Made by a program: the position numbers and the translations under genes. From contig OZ220497.1 in NCBI GenBank assembly GCA_965116245.1, forward strand, positions 186,001-250,000: 64,000 nucleotides of DNA, in the 5' to 3' direction. The stretch comes from Poriferisodalis sp965116245. GTDB taxonomy: Bacteria > Actinomycetota > Acidimicrobiia > Acidimicrobiales > Poriferisodalaceae. The notes under the pieces were generated by a model. It had not been told where the DNA came from and did no database searches. It worked only from the letters and a program-made list of their open reading frames with translations. This document shows, one piece after another, positions 50,836-59,096 of the stretch. The first letter of the stretch is position 1, and every line of letters begins with the position of its first letter.

Positions 50836-51633
50836 CTAGGGGTGTAGGTCAAAACCGATGAGTGCCTCAAGTTCGCTTAGTGCCTTGTGCGGATCTGTGA
50901 CCTTGATGGCGGCCATGCCCATAGCGGCTGCTGGCTTACAGTTGATGCCCAAGTCGTCAAGATAAACCGTGCGGTTTGGATCGTTGCCCAACTCGGCGCA
51001 GGCAAGTTCGTAAATGCGCGGATCGGGCTTGCGCACACCCACGACCGACGACTCAACGACAACATCAAACAATCGCATCACTTCGGCTATTGCCGCAGCG
51101 GAACTCTCGTCTCTGGCCATCCCAGCGCCATAGCCAGTCTTCACGTTGTTGGTAATGCACCCCACCGGCACGCGCTCTGAGAGAATCTCCAGCGCGCGCA
51201 CCATCTGTGGACGCAACGCGCCGTTCAAGCAGGCCAGCACCCGTGAGCCGGAGATCGCGTATCCCCTGTCGGCAGCCTCTGCCTCGAACAGCTCAGCAAA
51301 CTCGTCGACACTGACTTCGTTACGCTCCAGCCGGGCCCACGCATTGTTGTCCGGATTGGTGGCGTTGATCTGCCGGATGGTGTCGCGCGGTACACCGATT
51401 TGATCCTCATAGCGGTTGAACGACTCGAACGGACTCTCAGTGATGACGCCGCCGAAGTCAAACAGCACTGCGTTTGCTGCCGCCGTTGGGTCGTCAACTC
51501 TGGTGTAGCCATCCGACACGGACGAAAACACTAACGGCGTCGGTTTACTCCCGACAGCCTTGACCCCAGACGGGTTCAACTGTTTGCTAGCCGAACTCGT
51601 CCTCGGCGCTGTCTTCCAGACTGCTGTTGCCAT
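50836..51633 (-). CDS. HAD-superfamily hydrolase
   Basis: The 265-residue protein has the HAD motifs VLFDFGGVITESPFESF (nucleophile Asp, with Gly in place of the second Asp), GCITNNV, RKPDPRIYELAC and TVYLDDLGINCKPAAAMG. The layout is like the YihX/ACAD10 and epoxide-hydrolase N-terminal group, which act on small phosphates. About 50 N-terminal residues are disordered. The ATG at 51633 has AGGAA five bases upstream. The substrate is unknown. Confidence 0.85.
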   Translation of the reverse strand: MATAVWKTAPRTSSASKQLNPSGVKAVGSKPTPLVFSSVSDGYTRVDDPTAAANAVLFDFGGVITESPFESFNRYEDQIGVPRDTIRQINATNPDNNAWARLERNEVSVDEFAELFEAEAADRGYAISGSRVLACLNGALRPQMVRALEILSERVPVGCITNNVKTGYGAGMARDESSAAAIAEVMRLFDVVVESSVVGVRKPDPRIYELACAELGNDPNRTVYLDDLGINCKPAAAMGMAAIKVTDPHKALSELEALIGFDLHP

Positions 51634-51728
51634 GTGACTTCCTGCCGTGTGAATACATTCATCGCGCGCTATGTGTCAATATTCGCGCTAATCGCGCGAA
51701 AATCCGCCGGTAGCGCGCGGGCGTTCGC

Positions 51729-51734
51729 TAGAGT
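51729..51734 (+). promoter_or_regulatory. Candidate -10 box for leaderless zinc-binding gene
   Basis: TAGAGT lies six bases before the ATG at 51741, with no ribosome site. This spacing matches the rsmD candidate exactly. Confidence 0.45.
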
Positions 51735-51740
51735 CCCGCC

Positions 51741-52019
51741 ATGCTTCCGGACACATCAGCTACGTCAACTTCTATTGCCACCGACAGCACTGCAACTAAA
51801 CGCCGCAAATGGCAGAGCCGCGCCGTATCACGGACAGTGGAGGCAGGGAATGCGGCCTACTGCGCGGTCTGCGATGAACTCATCAAATTCCGGGCACGCG
51901 TACGCGCCGAACAGATCATCTGCAATGTCTACGTGGACAACCGGTGGGACCGTGTAGAGCACTATCACCCAAAGTGCTATCAGGAAGCTGGCATGCCATA
52001 TGGAGAGCCCAAGCCTTGA
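51741..52019 (+). CDS. Small zinc-binding protein, unknown function
   Basis: The 92-residue product has CAVCDELIKFRARVRAEQ, then CNVYVDNRWDRVEHYHPKCY: two Cys, then Cys, then HxxxC, a plausible zinc site. It resembles the conserved small actinobacterial proteins with HWHxxC or YHPxC ends, including the one at 23713. The function is unknown. A TAGAGT box six bases upstream suggests leaderless expression. It is divergent from the HAD gene and convergent with aapP. Confidence 0.78.
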   Translation: MLPDTSATSTSIATDSTATKRRKWQSRAVSRTVEAGNAAYCAVCDELIKFRARVRAEQIICNVYVDNRWDRVEHYHPKCYQEAGMPYGEPKP

Positions 52020-52037
52020 GTTCGACCGGCAGGACGG

Positions 52038-52835
52038 CTATAGGACCTGGCTCAAGAACAGCTTGGTCCTATCTTCGGCGGGTTCAGTGAAGAAGTGATG
52101 AGGGGTGCCAACCTCCACTATCTCACCATCCTCCATGAAGATGATGCGGTCGGCCACCTCGCGCGCGAAGCCCATCTCGTGAGTCACAACCATCATTGTC
52201 ATGCCCGAACGTGCCAGTTCCTCCATCACGTCAAGCACTTCCTTGATCATCTCAGGGTCAAGCGCCGATGTAGGTTCGTCAAACAGCATCACGCGCGGTT
52301 CCATCGCCAGCGCTCGCGCAATCGCCACCCTCTGCTGTTGTCCGCCCGAGAGCTGACCGGGGAACTTGTGCGCTTGCTCTGGAATGCCCACGCGCTCCAG
52401 CAGCGACTCAGCTAGCTCTTCCGCCTCTCGCCGCGACTTGCGGCGTACCCAGATGGGGGCCAGCGTGATGTTGTCCATTACCGTCAGGTGCGGGAACAGG
52501 TTGAACTGCTGGAAGACCATGCCCACCTCGGAACGGATCTTCTCAATGTTGCGCAGGTCGTTGGTTAGCTCAATGCCATCCACGATGATCTGGCCACTCT
52601 GGTGAGCTTCGAGACGGTTGATACACCGAATCCACGTGCTCTTACCTGAACCAGAAGGTCCGAGCACCACTACGATCTCCTGCTCTTTGATGGTTGCGGA
52701 GATGCCGCTCAGAGCCTGAAAATCGCCGAACCACTTGTCAACGTCGCGGCAGACGATCATGTCGGGTTGAGCGGCGAGCTCATCTGACACTGCAATGGTT
52801 GCATCGCCGTGGGTCGGTGACCTAGGCATGTTCAA
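52038..52835 (-). CDS. aapP: Amino-acid ABC transporter ATP-binding protein
   Basis: This is the cytoplasmic ATPase of a polar/general amino-acid importer. The 265-residue protein has Walker A LGPSGSGKSTWIRC, the Q-loop MVFQQFNLFPHLTV, signature LSGGQQQRVAIARAL, Walker B VMLFDEPTSALDPEM and the switch His in VVTHEMGFA. About 25 residues precede the fold, so an inner start is possible. It is the last gene of the aapJQMP operon, 37 bases after aapM. Confidence 0.94.
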   Translation of the reverse strand: MNMPRSPTHGDATIAVSDELAAQPDMIVCRDVDKWFGDFQALSGISATIKEQEIVVVLGPSGSGKSTWIRCINRLEAHQSGQIIVDGIELTNDLRNIEKIRSEVGMVFQQFNLFPHLTVMDNITLAPIWVRRKSRREAEELAESLLERVGIPEQAHKFPGQLSGGQQQRVAIARALAMEPRVMLFDEPTSALDPEMIKEVLDVMEELARSGMTMMVVTHEMGFAREVADRIIFMEDGEIVEVGTPHHFFTEPAEDRTKLFLSQVL

Positions 52836-52872
52836 TGTCCCCCTATCTGCAACCGCAGCCGACGGTTGGCAC

Positions 52873-54990
52873 TCATCGTTGTCCTAGTCCCACACGCTGC
52901 TCCAGCCGCTGGCTGTATTTCGACATAGCAAATGCGACAACCCAGTAGACAGCCGAAACGAAGAGCAATCCCTCACGCCGAACTCCAAGGAACTGTGATT
53001 GGTTCGGAATCACTGAGTTGGCCATCCGCAGGAAGTCAAATAGGCCGATGATGGCGAGCAGTGAGGTCTCCTTGAAGGTCGCGATGACTTGACCGACCAA
53101 GGGTGGGATGGACACTCGCAGAGATTGCGGCAACACGATGAAGCCGGTTCGTTGAATGGTTGTCAACCCAACGGCATCAGCCGCTTCGTACTGCCCCCGG
53201 CGAATCGACTGAAGCCCGCCTCGTACATTCTCCGCGAGATAGGCCGCAGAAAACAGCGTGTAACCGAGGATCGCGGCAGCAAGCTCCGCTAGCTCCATGC
53301 CATCGGGCAAAAACAGTGGCAGTACGACCGAAAAAAACAGCAGCAGGGTGATTAGCGGCACGCCGCGGATCACTTCGATATATGCCGTCGATAACACTCG
53401 GAAGATCGGCTGGCGCGAGGTTCGAGCAAGGGCCAGCAACACGCCAATCGGGAACGACAGCATGATCGTCAACACCGATACAAGCAGCGTCACGCTGAAG
53501 CCGCCGATGAACATGTCGGTCGGTGTCTCCACCGTCGATGGCGAGTTGACGACGGTCGCGCCGTAGAAGAGGACCGTAACTGCAAAGAGCCAAGCGCCCA
53601 CCAGCTTTCGACGCTGCGCGGCAACACCAGAAAAGTTAGGTGCAAGCAATCCAGCTATAGCCAGCAGCAAAAAAGCGACGCGGGCGACCTGCAACATCGG
53701 ATACCAGCCGAAGAAGGCTGCGACCCAATGGAACGCAGCGAGCAACAACAGGCCAATCGCGGCCAAGCGACCCGCCTCGCCCGCGTCTATGCGTGTGAGC
53801 CACCACAAAGCCGCCGAGCCCGCCACTGCGAACGCCAATGCCATAGGCAAAATAGTTGAGAACACGTGGGCATAATCGATGTTGGGATCGCGCATGACGA
53901 CCCAATAGATGAAAAATGGGCTCAGCACCCACGCCAGATTGACAGCCGTCCGCGTCCTGGCCAGGGCACCGCGCGGCAGCACTCCGCCAGTTTGGTCGCC
54001 CTCGATATCACCCGCGCTACTCGCACCTCCGGTAGTCGAGTGTGTCATTGTCGCGGAGTCAGATACAGGTTGCCCAGACACCGGCTGACCAGATGCCGGT
54101 TGCCCAAATGCTGGTTGCCCAAATGCTGGTTGGCCAGATACCTGGAGTCCACTGGCGATTGCGCGTGCGCGCGCGAGCCTTCCGACCGAGTAGCCGACCG
54201 CTAGCAGAAGCCACATGACTGTCCACGGCATTCTCGTGCTCAAGGCCACGAGGCTTCCTGGTTCAGCAATGAACTCACCCTCGACGAAGCCGTAGTGCCC
54301 GTAGCGCACAACCCAGGTTGATGCCACTAGCAATGCCGGTACGCCTAGGACGATCCACACAACCGGAACTTCCGTGACACGACGTCCCAGGTCGTCGAAG
54401 CTGCGACGCAACACCAGACCGAGGCCGAACAACACAATCGCAGTGATCCACCAAGCTCTTCGATCAACCATCGCTGCAACGAAGGACTCGCGCACTAGCT
54501 CACCGGCGCTGTCGCGCACACTTTCCCCCGACGCGTCAGCCAGCACGCTCGGCTCACGTATCAGCGCACCGACCGCAATGAGAGCGCCCGCCGACATCAA
54601 CCAGCCCATCAGTCGCTTCACCGTCACACCGCCCCAACTGGACCAGATGCCAGCGCTCAACCCCGCAAGCGCCATGACGATGCCGACAGCTACCCACACA
54701 CGGATGTACTGATCCTCCGGATAGGCCTGAGTAAACAGCAGCCGCAGGTTCGTGCGAACCGCAACCCAGGAGCGCTCCTCGCTAAAGGTGAAGTTCAACA
54801 AACCTCGATACGCGAAAAGCGCAATGAGAACCGCGAAGATCGTAAGGATTGAGTTACGAACGTTGGGGAAGAGATTCTCGCGGATCCAGCGACCTGGCGG
54901 CAAGCTCGGACGGTCGGGCGGCCTAGTTGGGGGACCGACGGTCTCAGCCCCCAATACAGTCGATGCCGCTGGCAAAACGGGATCGGTCAC
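52873..54990 (-). CDS. aapM: Amino-acid ABC transporter permease AapM, enlarged
   Basis: The permease domain lies in the last ~225 of 705 residues (GGFSVTLLVSVLTIMLSFPIGV, the EAA loop in YEAADAVGLTTIQRTGFIVL, IPPLVGQVIATFKETSLL). The rest is a long hydrophobic N-terminal region with several membrane helices, and a GQP(A/V)(F/S) repeat loop encoded by six 15-bp units at 54061-54150. Typical AapM proteins are about 400 residues. The GTG at 54990 lies one base after the aapQ stop, so the two are coupled. Confidence 0.9.
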   Translation of the reverse strand: MTDPVLPAASTVLGAETVGPPTRPPDRPSLPPGRWIRENLFPNVRNSILTIFAVLIALFAYRGLLNFTFSEERSWVAVRTNLRLLFTQAYPEDQYIRVWVAVGIVMALAGLSAGIWSSWGGVTVKRLMGWLMSAGALIAVGALIREPSVLADASGESVRDSAGELVRESFVAAMVDRRAWWITAIVLFGLGLVLRRSFDDLGRRVTEVPVVWIVLGVPALLVASTWVVRYGHYGFVEGEFIAEPGSLVALSTRMPWTVMWLLLAVGYSVGRLARARAIASGLQVSGQPAFGQPAFGQPASGQPVSGQPVSDSATMTHSTTGGASSAGDIEGDQTGGVLPRGALARTRTAVNLAWVLSPFFIYWVVMRDPNIDYAHVFSTILPMALAFAVAGSAALWWLTRIDAGEAGRLAAIGLLLLAAFHWVAAFFGWYPMLQVARVAFLLLAIAGLLAPNFSGVAAQRRKLVGAWLFAVTVLFYGATVVNSPSTVETPTDMFIGGFSVTLLVSVLTIMLSFPIGVLLALARTSRQPIFRVLSTAYIEVIRGVPLITLLLFFSVVLPLFLPDGMELAELAAAILGYTLFSAAYLAENVRGGLQSIRRGQYEAADAVGLTTIQRTGFIVLPQSLRVSIPPLVGQVIATFKETSLLAIIGLFDFLRMANSVIPNQSQFLGVRREGLLFVSAVYWVVAFAMSKYSQRLEQRVGLGQR
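54061..54150. repeat. 15-bp tandem repeat x6 in aapM
   Basis: Units of AGATGCCGGTTGCCC type start at 54061, 54076, 54091, 54106, 54121 and 54136. The central copies (54106 and 54121) differ by one base. They encode a Ser/Phe-Gly-Gln-Pro-x pentapeptide run in a loop between membrane helices. Confidence 0.88.
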
Positions 54991-54991
54991 C

Positions 54992-56536
54992 TCAACGCTC
55001 CACTATCCGCAGCCGGATATTGAAGAAGTTGACAACCGCCGAGATCGTCAGTGAGCAAGCTAGATAGAACAGCATCCACACGGCCATGACCTGCAGCGTT
55101 TTGCCAGTCTGGTTGTAGACGGTTTGGCCGATCTGCACCAGGTCGCTGTAGCCCACAGCGATCGCCAGCGAAGTGTTCTTGGTGAGGTTCAGGTACTGAT
55201 TCCCTACCGGAGGCAAGATCACCCGGAGCGCCTGCGGCAAAATCACCCGCCGCAGAGCCGTTGAGCGTCGTAATCCGACTGCTTGGGCCGCTTCGCTTTG
55301 ACCCTTGGGCACCGCCAAGATGCCACCACGCACGATCTCAGCAATGAACGCCGCTGTATAGAAGACCACTCCAAAATAGACGGCTGCAAATCCGATGGGC
55401 AAGTTCAAGCCCGCAGCCCCATAGTTGGCAAAGTTGCCCGGCTGCACGATGTCGGGTCGCATCGCGTCTATCGGTGGTCCACTGCGCCCATTACCAAACT
55501 TGTCTCCGAGGACTCCAAGACCGTCACTTGAGGAGTTGACGACCCAACTAGACAGGCCCGGCCATAGCAAAGCAACGAACAACACGACGATCACCGCAGC
55601 CGCGACAGCGAACACCATCCGAAACCAGTCGTCATCGGTGAGCCGAGTCCTCCCAGCGGGAGTTCGATGCTGCGCAAGGAACCGACGGATCCACCAACTC
55701 GCCGCGCCGGCCGATGCAAGCGCCGCAAGGATCTGCACCGCTGCGGGTGGAACTGAGTCAACAGCATCGGCCAATGCGCTGAAGATGTTGCCCAGCCAAC
55801 CGAATATGGGATGCAGCCACCAACCAGCGATAGCGAAGACAGCGATAATGCCGGTCGCCCATGCACCCGCATTGGTTTGGCTACCGGTTTGTTCACGTCT
55901 AGTCGTCAGTCGGCGATACACGAAATGGGCGATGGCAGCACCGATCAACAGAACCACGGCCCATTGGTAGAAGCCGTCGGCAACGAAAACACGGGGGATC
56001 GAAAGACCCTTGTTGGATAGATGCACCCATCCTGGGATTGGCCCCATGTCGAACGACACGTTTGGCAGCGTCGCCAGCACCGCCGCGTACACCAGGATCT
56101 GCACTAGCAGTGGAATGTTGCGCAGCGCTTCTACGTAAACCCCGGCGAGACGTCGCAGCGGCCAGTTTGACGACAGCCGAGCCAGACCCACCAATACACC
56201 GATAACCGACGCGAGCGCAATGCCAGCGACCGCCATCCTTATGGTGTTGACCATGCCGACCCAAAGCGCCCGGCCCCCCGAGTCGGGATTGGTATCGATG
56301 CCCCAGCCGACTTTGATTCCGATGTAGTCGGAAATGAAGTCAAAGTCGATGTTGGCGCCACGAGCTCGCAGGCTGTCACCAGCCTCGGTAGCGAGAAACC
56401 ACATCGCTGCCAGGACCAGGATGAGCGTGCCGACTTGTGCGATCCAACGCACGACTGTGGCGTCTCGATAGAACGGCGGACGAGCCCCCAGGGTGTTCAG
56501 GGGATTATCACTTTCCTTTGGTCGAGGATCATTCAC
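54992..56536 (-). CDS. aapQ: Amino-acid ABC transporter permease AapQ
   Basis: The 514-residue protein has a permease domain split by an insertion. The first part is ALWVGMVNTIRMAVAGIALASVIGV (in part) with LRNIPLLVQILVY. The second part is EIVRGGILAVPKGQSEAAQAVGL with the EAA motif, then NQYLNLTKNTSLAIAVGYSDL. The insertion of about 230 residues carries extra hydrophobic segments. Insertions are known in AapQ/BztB but this is longer than usual. It is downstream of aapJ across a hairpin and directly upstream of aapM. Confidence 0.92.
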   Translation of the reverse strand: MNDPRPKESDNPLNTLGARPPFYRDATVVRWIAQVGTLILVLAAMWFLATEAGDSLRARGANIDFDFISDYIGIKVGWGIDTNPDSGGRALWVGMVNTIRMAVAGIALASVIGVLVGLARLSSNWPLRRLAGVYVEALRNIPLLVQILVYAAVLATLPNVSFDMGPIPGWVHLSNKGLSIPRVFVADGFYQWAVVLLIGAAIAHFVYRRLTTRREQTGSQTNAGAWATGIIAVFAIAGWWLHPIFGWLGNIFSALADAVDSVPPAAVQILAALASAGAASWWIRRFLAQHRTPAGRTRLTDDDWFRMVFAVAAAVIVVLFVALLWPGLSSWVVNSSSDGLGVLGDKFGNGRSGPPIDAMRPDIVQPGNFANYGAAGLNLPIGFAAVYFGVVFYTAAFIAEIVRGGILAVPKGQSEAAQAVGLRRSTALRRVILPQALRVILPPVGNQYLNLTKNTSLAIAVGYSDLVQIGQTVYNQTGKTLQVMAVWMLFYLACSLTISAVVNFFNIRLRIVER

Positions 56537-56640
56537 CGCAGGTCACCATACGCGATGCGGCTACTGCCATTGGGTGTCTTCAGCAATCAGGTCCTCAGCG
56601 CACAGGTCATCCGGCGTTAGGTCATCGCGAGACAATGCAG

Positions 56641-56708
56641 CCCGGCGCCCAAACGCGCATCGGACCTCGGCCCGCTTGGGTCGAGGTCCGATGGCTGTGT
56701 GCGCCGGG
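56641..56708 (-). terminator. Strong hairpin between aapJ and aapQ
   Basis: CATCGGACCTCG (56658-56669) and CGAGGTCCGATG (56682-56693) pair perfectly over 12 bp with a 12-base loop. An outer pair CCCGGCGC (56641-56648) with GCGCCGGG (56701-56708) extends the fold. It lies in the 263-base gap after the binding-protein gene. Such hairpins often stabilise or partly terminate the upstream transcript so that binding protein exceeds permease. There is no long U-tract. Confidence 0.6.
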
Positions 56709-56799
56709 GCGCACCTTCATATCAAGCTGTTATCGGCTGTATCGCCTGAGAGCTTGTCTGACCAACTAGCCGAGTAAGGCCCGACCGATATGGCAGCTT

Positions 56800-57972
56800 C
56801 TAGCGAGCAGGCGGAGCGTAGATCAGGCCACCTTCTGTCCAGCGCGCGTTCGCGGAACCATCACGGCTCAAGCCCACGTCGCTGAGGTTGTTGGTGTAGA
56901 TCTCATCGTAGTTTCCGACTTGGCTGATCACTTGGTAGAAGGCATCAGCCGACAGGCCCATCTTGGTCTGTAGCTCGCCCTCGCCGCCGAGCAGACGAAT
57001 TGCCTCGGCGTCAAGGTTGCCGCTACCGAGCATTGAATCAATGTTGGCCGAAGTAATACCCTTCTCATCAGCGATAACGGTGGCGTAAACGGTCCAGTTG
57101 ACCACGTCGCCGAACGTTGACTGATTCTGCGGGTAGACTGGGCCCAGAGGCTCCTTAGAGATAGGCGTCGGCGGGAAGATCACCCAACTCTGGTCACCCT
57201 CCTGCTTCACTTTGCGACCAACCAACGCGGAACCGTCAGTGGTTACCGCATCGCAAGCACCTGAGATGAAGTTCTCTGTCACGATGTCGAAGTCTTCAAA
57301 TGTCGCCAAATTGATCTCGATGCCCGCCGCGTCGGCAGCATCGCCGATGTTCTTCTCGGTGGTGGTACCGGCATTGGTACACACCTTGGCGCCTTCCAGA
57401 TCCGCCACTGTGGAGTTGGCGGAGAATCCGTCGCTGGCTCGAGCCATGATCTGCTGCCCGTCATAGTAGGTGGTCGGTCCAAAGTCGAGCACCAGGTCGG
57501 TGTCACGGCTCTGGGTCCAAGTGGTGTTGCGGATCAGCAGGTCGATGTCACCAGCCTCAAGCGAGCTAAAGCGCTCGGCTGCGGTGACCGGCACGAAGTT
57601 CACGGCGTTGGCGTCACCCAAAATTGCCGCCGCTACTGCGCGGCAATAATCGGCATCGAAGCCTTTGGTGCTGCCATCGGGCTGCGTCTCAGAGAAGGCC
57701 ACCGCCGAACCGCTAACGCCGCAGTTGAGGGAGCCACGGTCCATGACAACCGCGAGCAAGTCACCGGTGTCTTGCACCATGGTGACTTCGGTTTCTGGTT
57801 CTGCTGCAACAGTTGTTGCGGCTGGCTCGTCGGTTTCAGCCACCGCATCACCGTCATCATCAGATCCGCACGCGGCGGCAATCATCGCAATCGCCACAAG
57901 CGCGCCACACAGTCGCAGCGCAGACCGCCGAGAAATCGGTGCAATTCGTCTATCTGTAATTCGTCCAATCAT
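56800..57972 (-). CDS. aapJ: Amino-acid ABC transporter substrate-binding lipoprotein
   Basis: This is the extracellular solute receptor of the importer. The start region has Arg-rich residues (ITDRRIAPISRR), a hydrophobic helix and the lipobox IAAACGS, so the mature protein is a lipoprotein anchored at its Cys. The mature region has MDRGSLNCGVSG, GFDADYCRAVAAAILGDANAVNFVPVTA in segments, TWTQSRDTDLVLDFGPTTYYDGQ and NTNNLSDVG-like TNNLSDVGLSRDG. The ATG at 57972 is chosen; one at 57981 is only two bases from GGAGG. The order aapJ-aapQ-aapM-aapP is complete. Confidence 0.93.
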   Translation of the reverse strand: MIGRITDRRIAPISRRSALRLCGALVAIAMIAAACGSDDDGDAVAETDEPAATTVAAEPETEVTMVQDTGDLLAVVMDRGSLNCGVSGSAVAFSETQPDGSTKGFDADYCRAVAAAILGDANAVNFVPVTAAERFSSLEAGDIDLLIRNTTWTQSRDTDLVLDFGPTTYYDGQQIMARASDGFSANSTVADLEGAKVCTNAGTTTEKNIGDAADAAGIEINLATFEDFDIVTENFISGACDAVTTDGSALVGRKVKQEGDQSWVIFPPTPISKEPLGPVYPQNQSTFGDVVNWTVYATVIADEKGITSANIDSMLGSGNLDAEAIRLLGGEGELQTKMGLSADAFYQVISQVGNYDEIYTNNLSDVGLSRDGSANARWTEGGLIYAPPAR

Positions 57973-58003
57973 GGGAAGCATTCCCTCCAGTTGTTGAGTA
58001 TGT

Positions 58004-58015
58004 GCGAGCGCTCGC
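58004..58015. promoter_or_regulatory. 12-bp palindrome upstream of aapJ
   Basis: GCGAGCGCTCGC is a perfect dyad about 30 bases before the aapJ start, in the 245-base region divergent with the cysQ-like gene. It is placed like an operator. No regulator gene is nearby. Confidence 0.3.
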
Positions 58016-58217
58016 GCGAAGGTAACCACTCGGTGAACACTCTCCGACACGCCCGTTCAGCGGCAGGCTAGCAGTAGGCGATTGCGGCCCAGACGCCTCA
58101 AGTCATAGGCGAGCCAGCCGCCAGCGGTGCCACTCAATCGGACAGACGGAGCCAATCGCAGAGCCGCTACGGATTCAATCCGGTGGTTGCTACGAACCAA
58201 AGAGGCACACTTAGTTG

Positions 58218-58997
58218 ATGGCCGACCCCGACGACCACGCTCTTGCCTCGAGCGTGGCCACCGAGACAGGGGCCGTGCTGGTGGAAGTTCGTGATCAGCT
58301 CTTCAGCTCAGGAGCTGGCACCTGGGAAATCCGTGACACCGGCGACTCCGAGGCTCATCGACACATCGTGAAGCGACTGGCCGAGGCACGACCCAATGAC
58401 GCCGTACTGTCCGAGGAAGGACGAGATGATCTGACCCGTCTATCTGCGGACCGGGTTTGGATCGTGGATCCGCTGGACGGCACCCGCGAGTTTTCCGAGC
58501 CTGGGCGCTCAGATTGGGCGGTTCATGTGGCTTTGGTTGAGAACGGCGTGCCCACCGCAGGGGCCGTAGCACTGCCAGCAATCGGCAAGACGCTATGCAC
58601 CGATCCAGAACCGCTGTTGCCAGCTCCAGATCCGGCTTCGAATAGCGGTCGGCCTCGCCTGGTCGTCAGTAGGTCGCGCCCGCCTGCGGCAGCCGTCATC
58701 GTTGCGCAGGCGCTAGACGCGCAGCTAATGACGCTCGGCTCCGCTGGCGCCAAGGCCATGGCTGTTGTGCTCGGCATGGCCGACATATACGCGCATTCGG
58801 GAGGCCAGTACGAGTGGGATAACTGCGCGCCGGTGGCCGTGGCGCGCGCTGCGGGCTTACACGCCAGCCGCTGCGACGGATCCGATCTGGAATACAACTT
58901 TGCCGACCCGTGGCTGCCCGATCTACTGATTTGCCGCCCGGAATATGCCGAAGATGCGCTTGCGGCCTTGCGAAAGGCCATCGAGGGCACACCATGA
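58218..58997 (+). CDS. CysQ/inositol-monophosphatase family phosphatase
   Basis: The product has the Li-sensitive Mg-phosphatase motifs VLSEEGRDD, the metal site WIVDPLDGTREF and a C-terminal YEWDNCAPVAVARAAG. Compared with typical CysQ it is a little short (259 residues). The likely role is 3'-phosphoadenosine-5'-phosphate hydrolysis, or another small bisphosphate/inositol phosphate; sequence alone cannot choose. It is divergent from the aap operon and 99 bases upstream of the enoyl-CoA hydratase gene, with tandem repeats between. A TTG three bases before the ATG is an alternative start. Confidence 0.88.
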   Translation: MADPDDHALASSVATETGAVLVEVRDQLFSSGAGTWEIRDTGDSEAHRHIVKRLAEARPNDAVLSEEGRDDLTRLSADRVWIVDPLDGTREFSEPGRSDWAVHVALVENGVPTAGAVALPAIGKTLCTDPEPLLPAPDPASNSGRPRLVVSRSRPPAAAVIVAQALDAQLMTLGSAGAKAMAVVLGMADIYAHSGGQYEWDNCAPVAVARAAGLHASRCDGSDLEYNFADPWLPDLLICRPEYAEDALAALRKAIEGTP

Positions 58998-59052
58998 AAC
59001 CGCTAGTCGGGATATGGCTGTTCTTCAAAGCGAAATGGAGACCTCCAAATGC

Positions 59053-59096
59053 AGAGACCTAGAGCTACGGAGACCTAGAGCTGGAGACCTAGAGCT
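59053..59096. repeat. 14-16-bp tandem repeat x3 upstream of the enoyl-CoA hydratase gene
   Basis: AGAGACCTAGAGCTAC (59053) and two copies of GGAGACCTAGAGCT (59069, 59083) run directly into the ATG at 59097. The GGAG in the last copy is ten bases from the start and may serve as the ribosome site, so each repeat duplicates a potential Shine-Dalgarno sequence. Confidence 0.82.
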
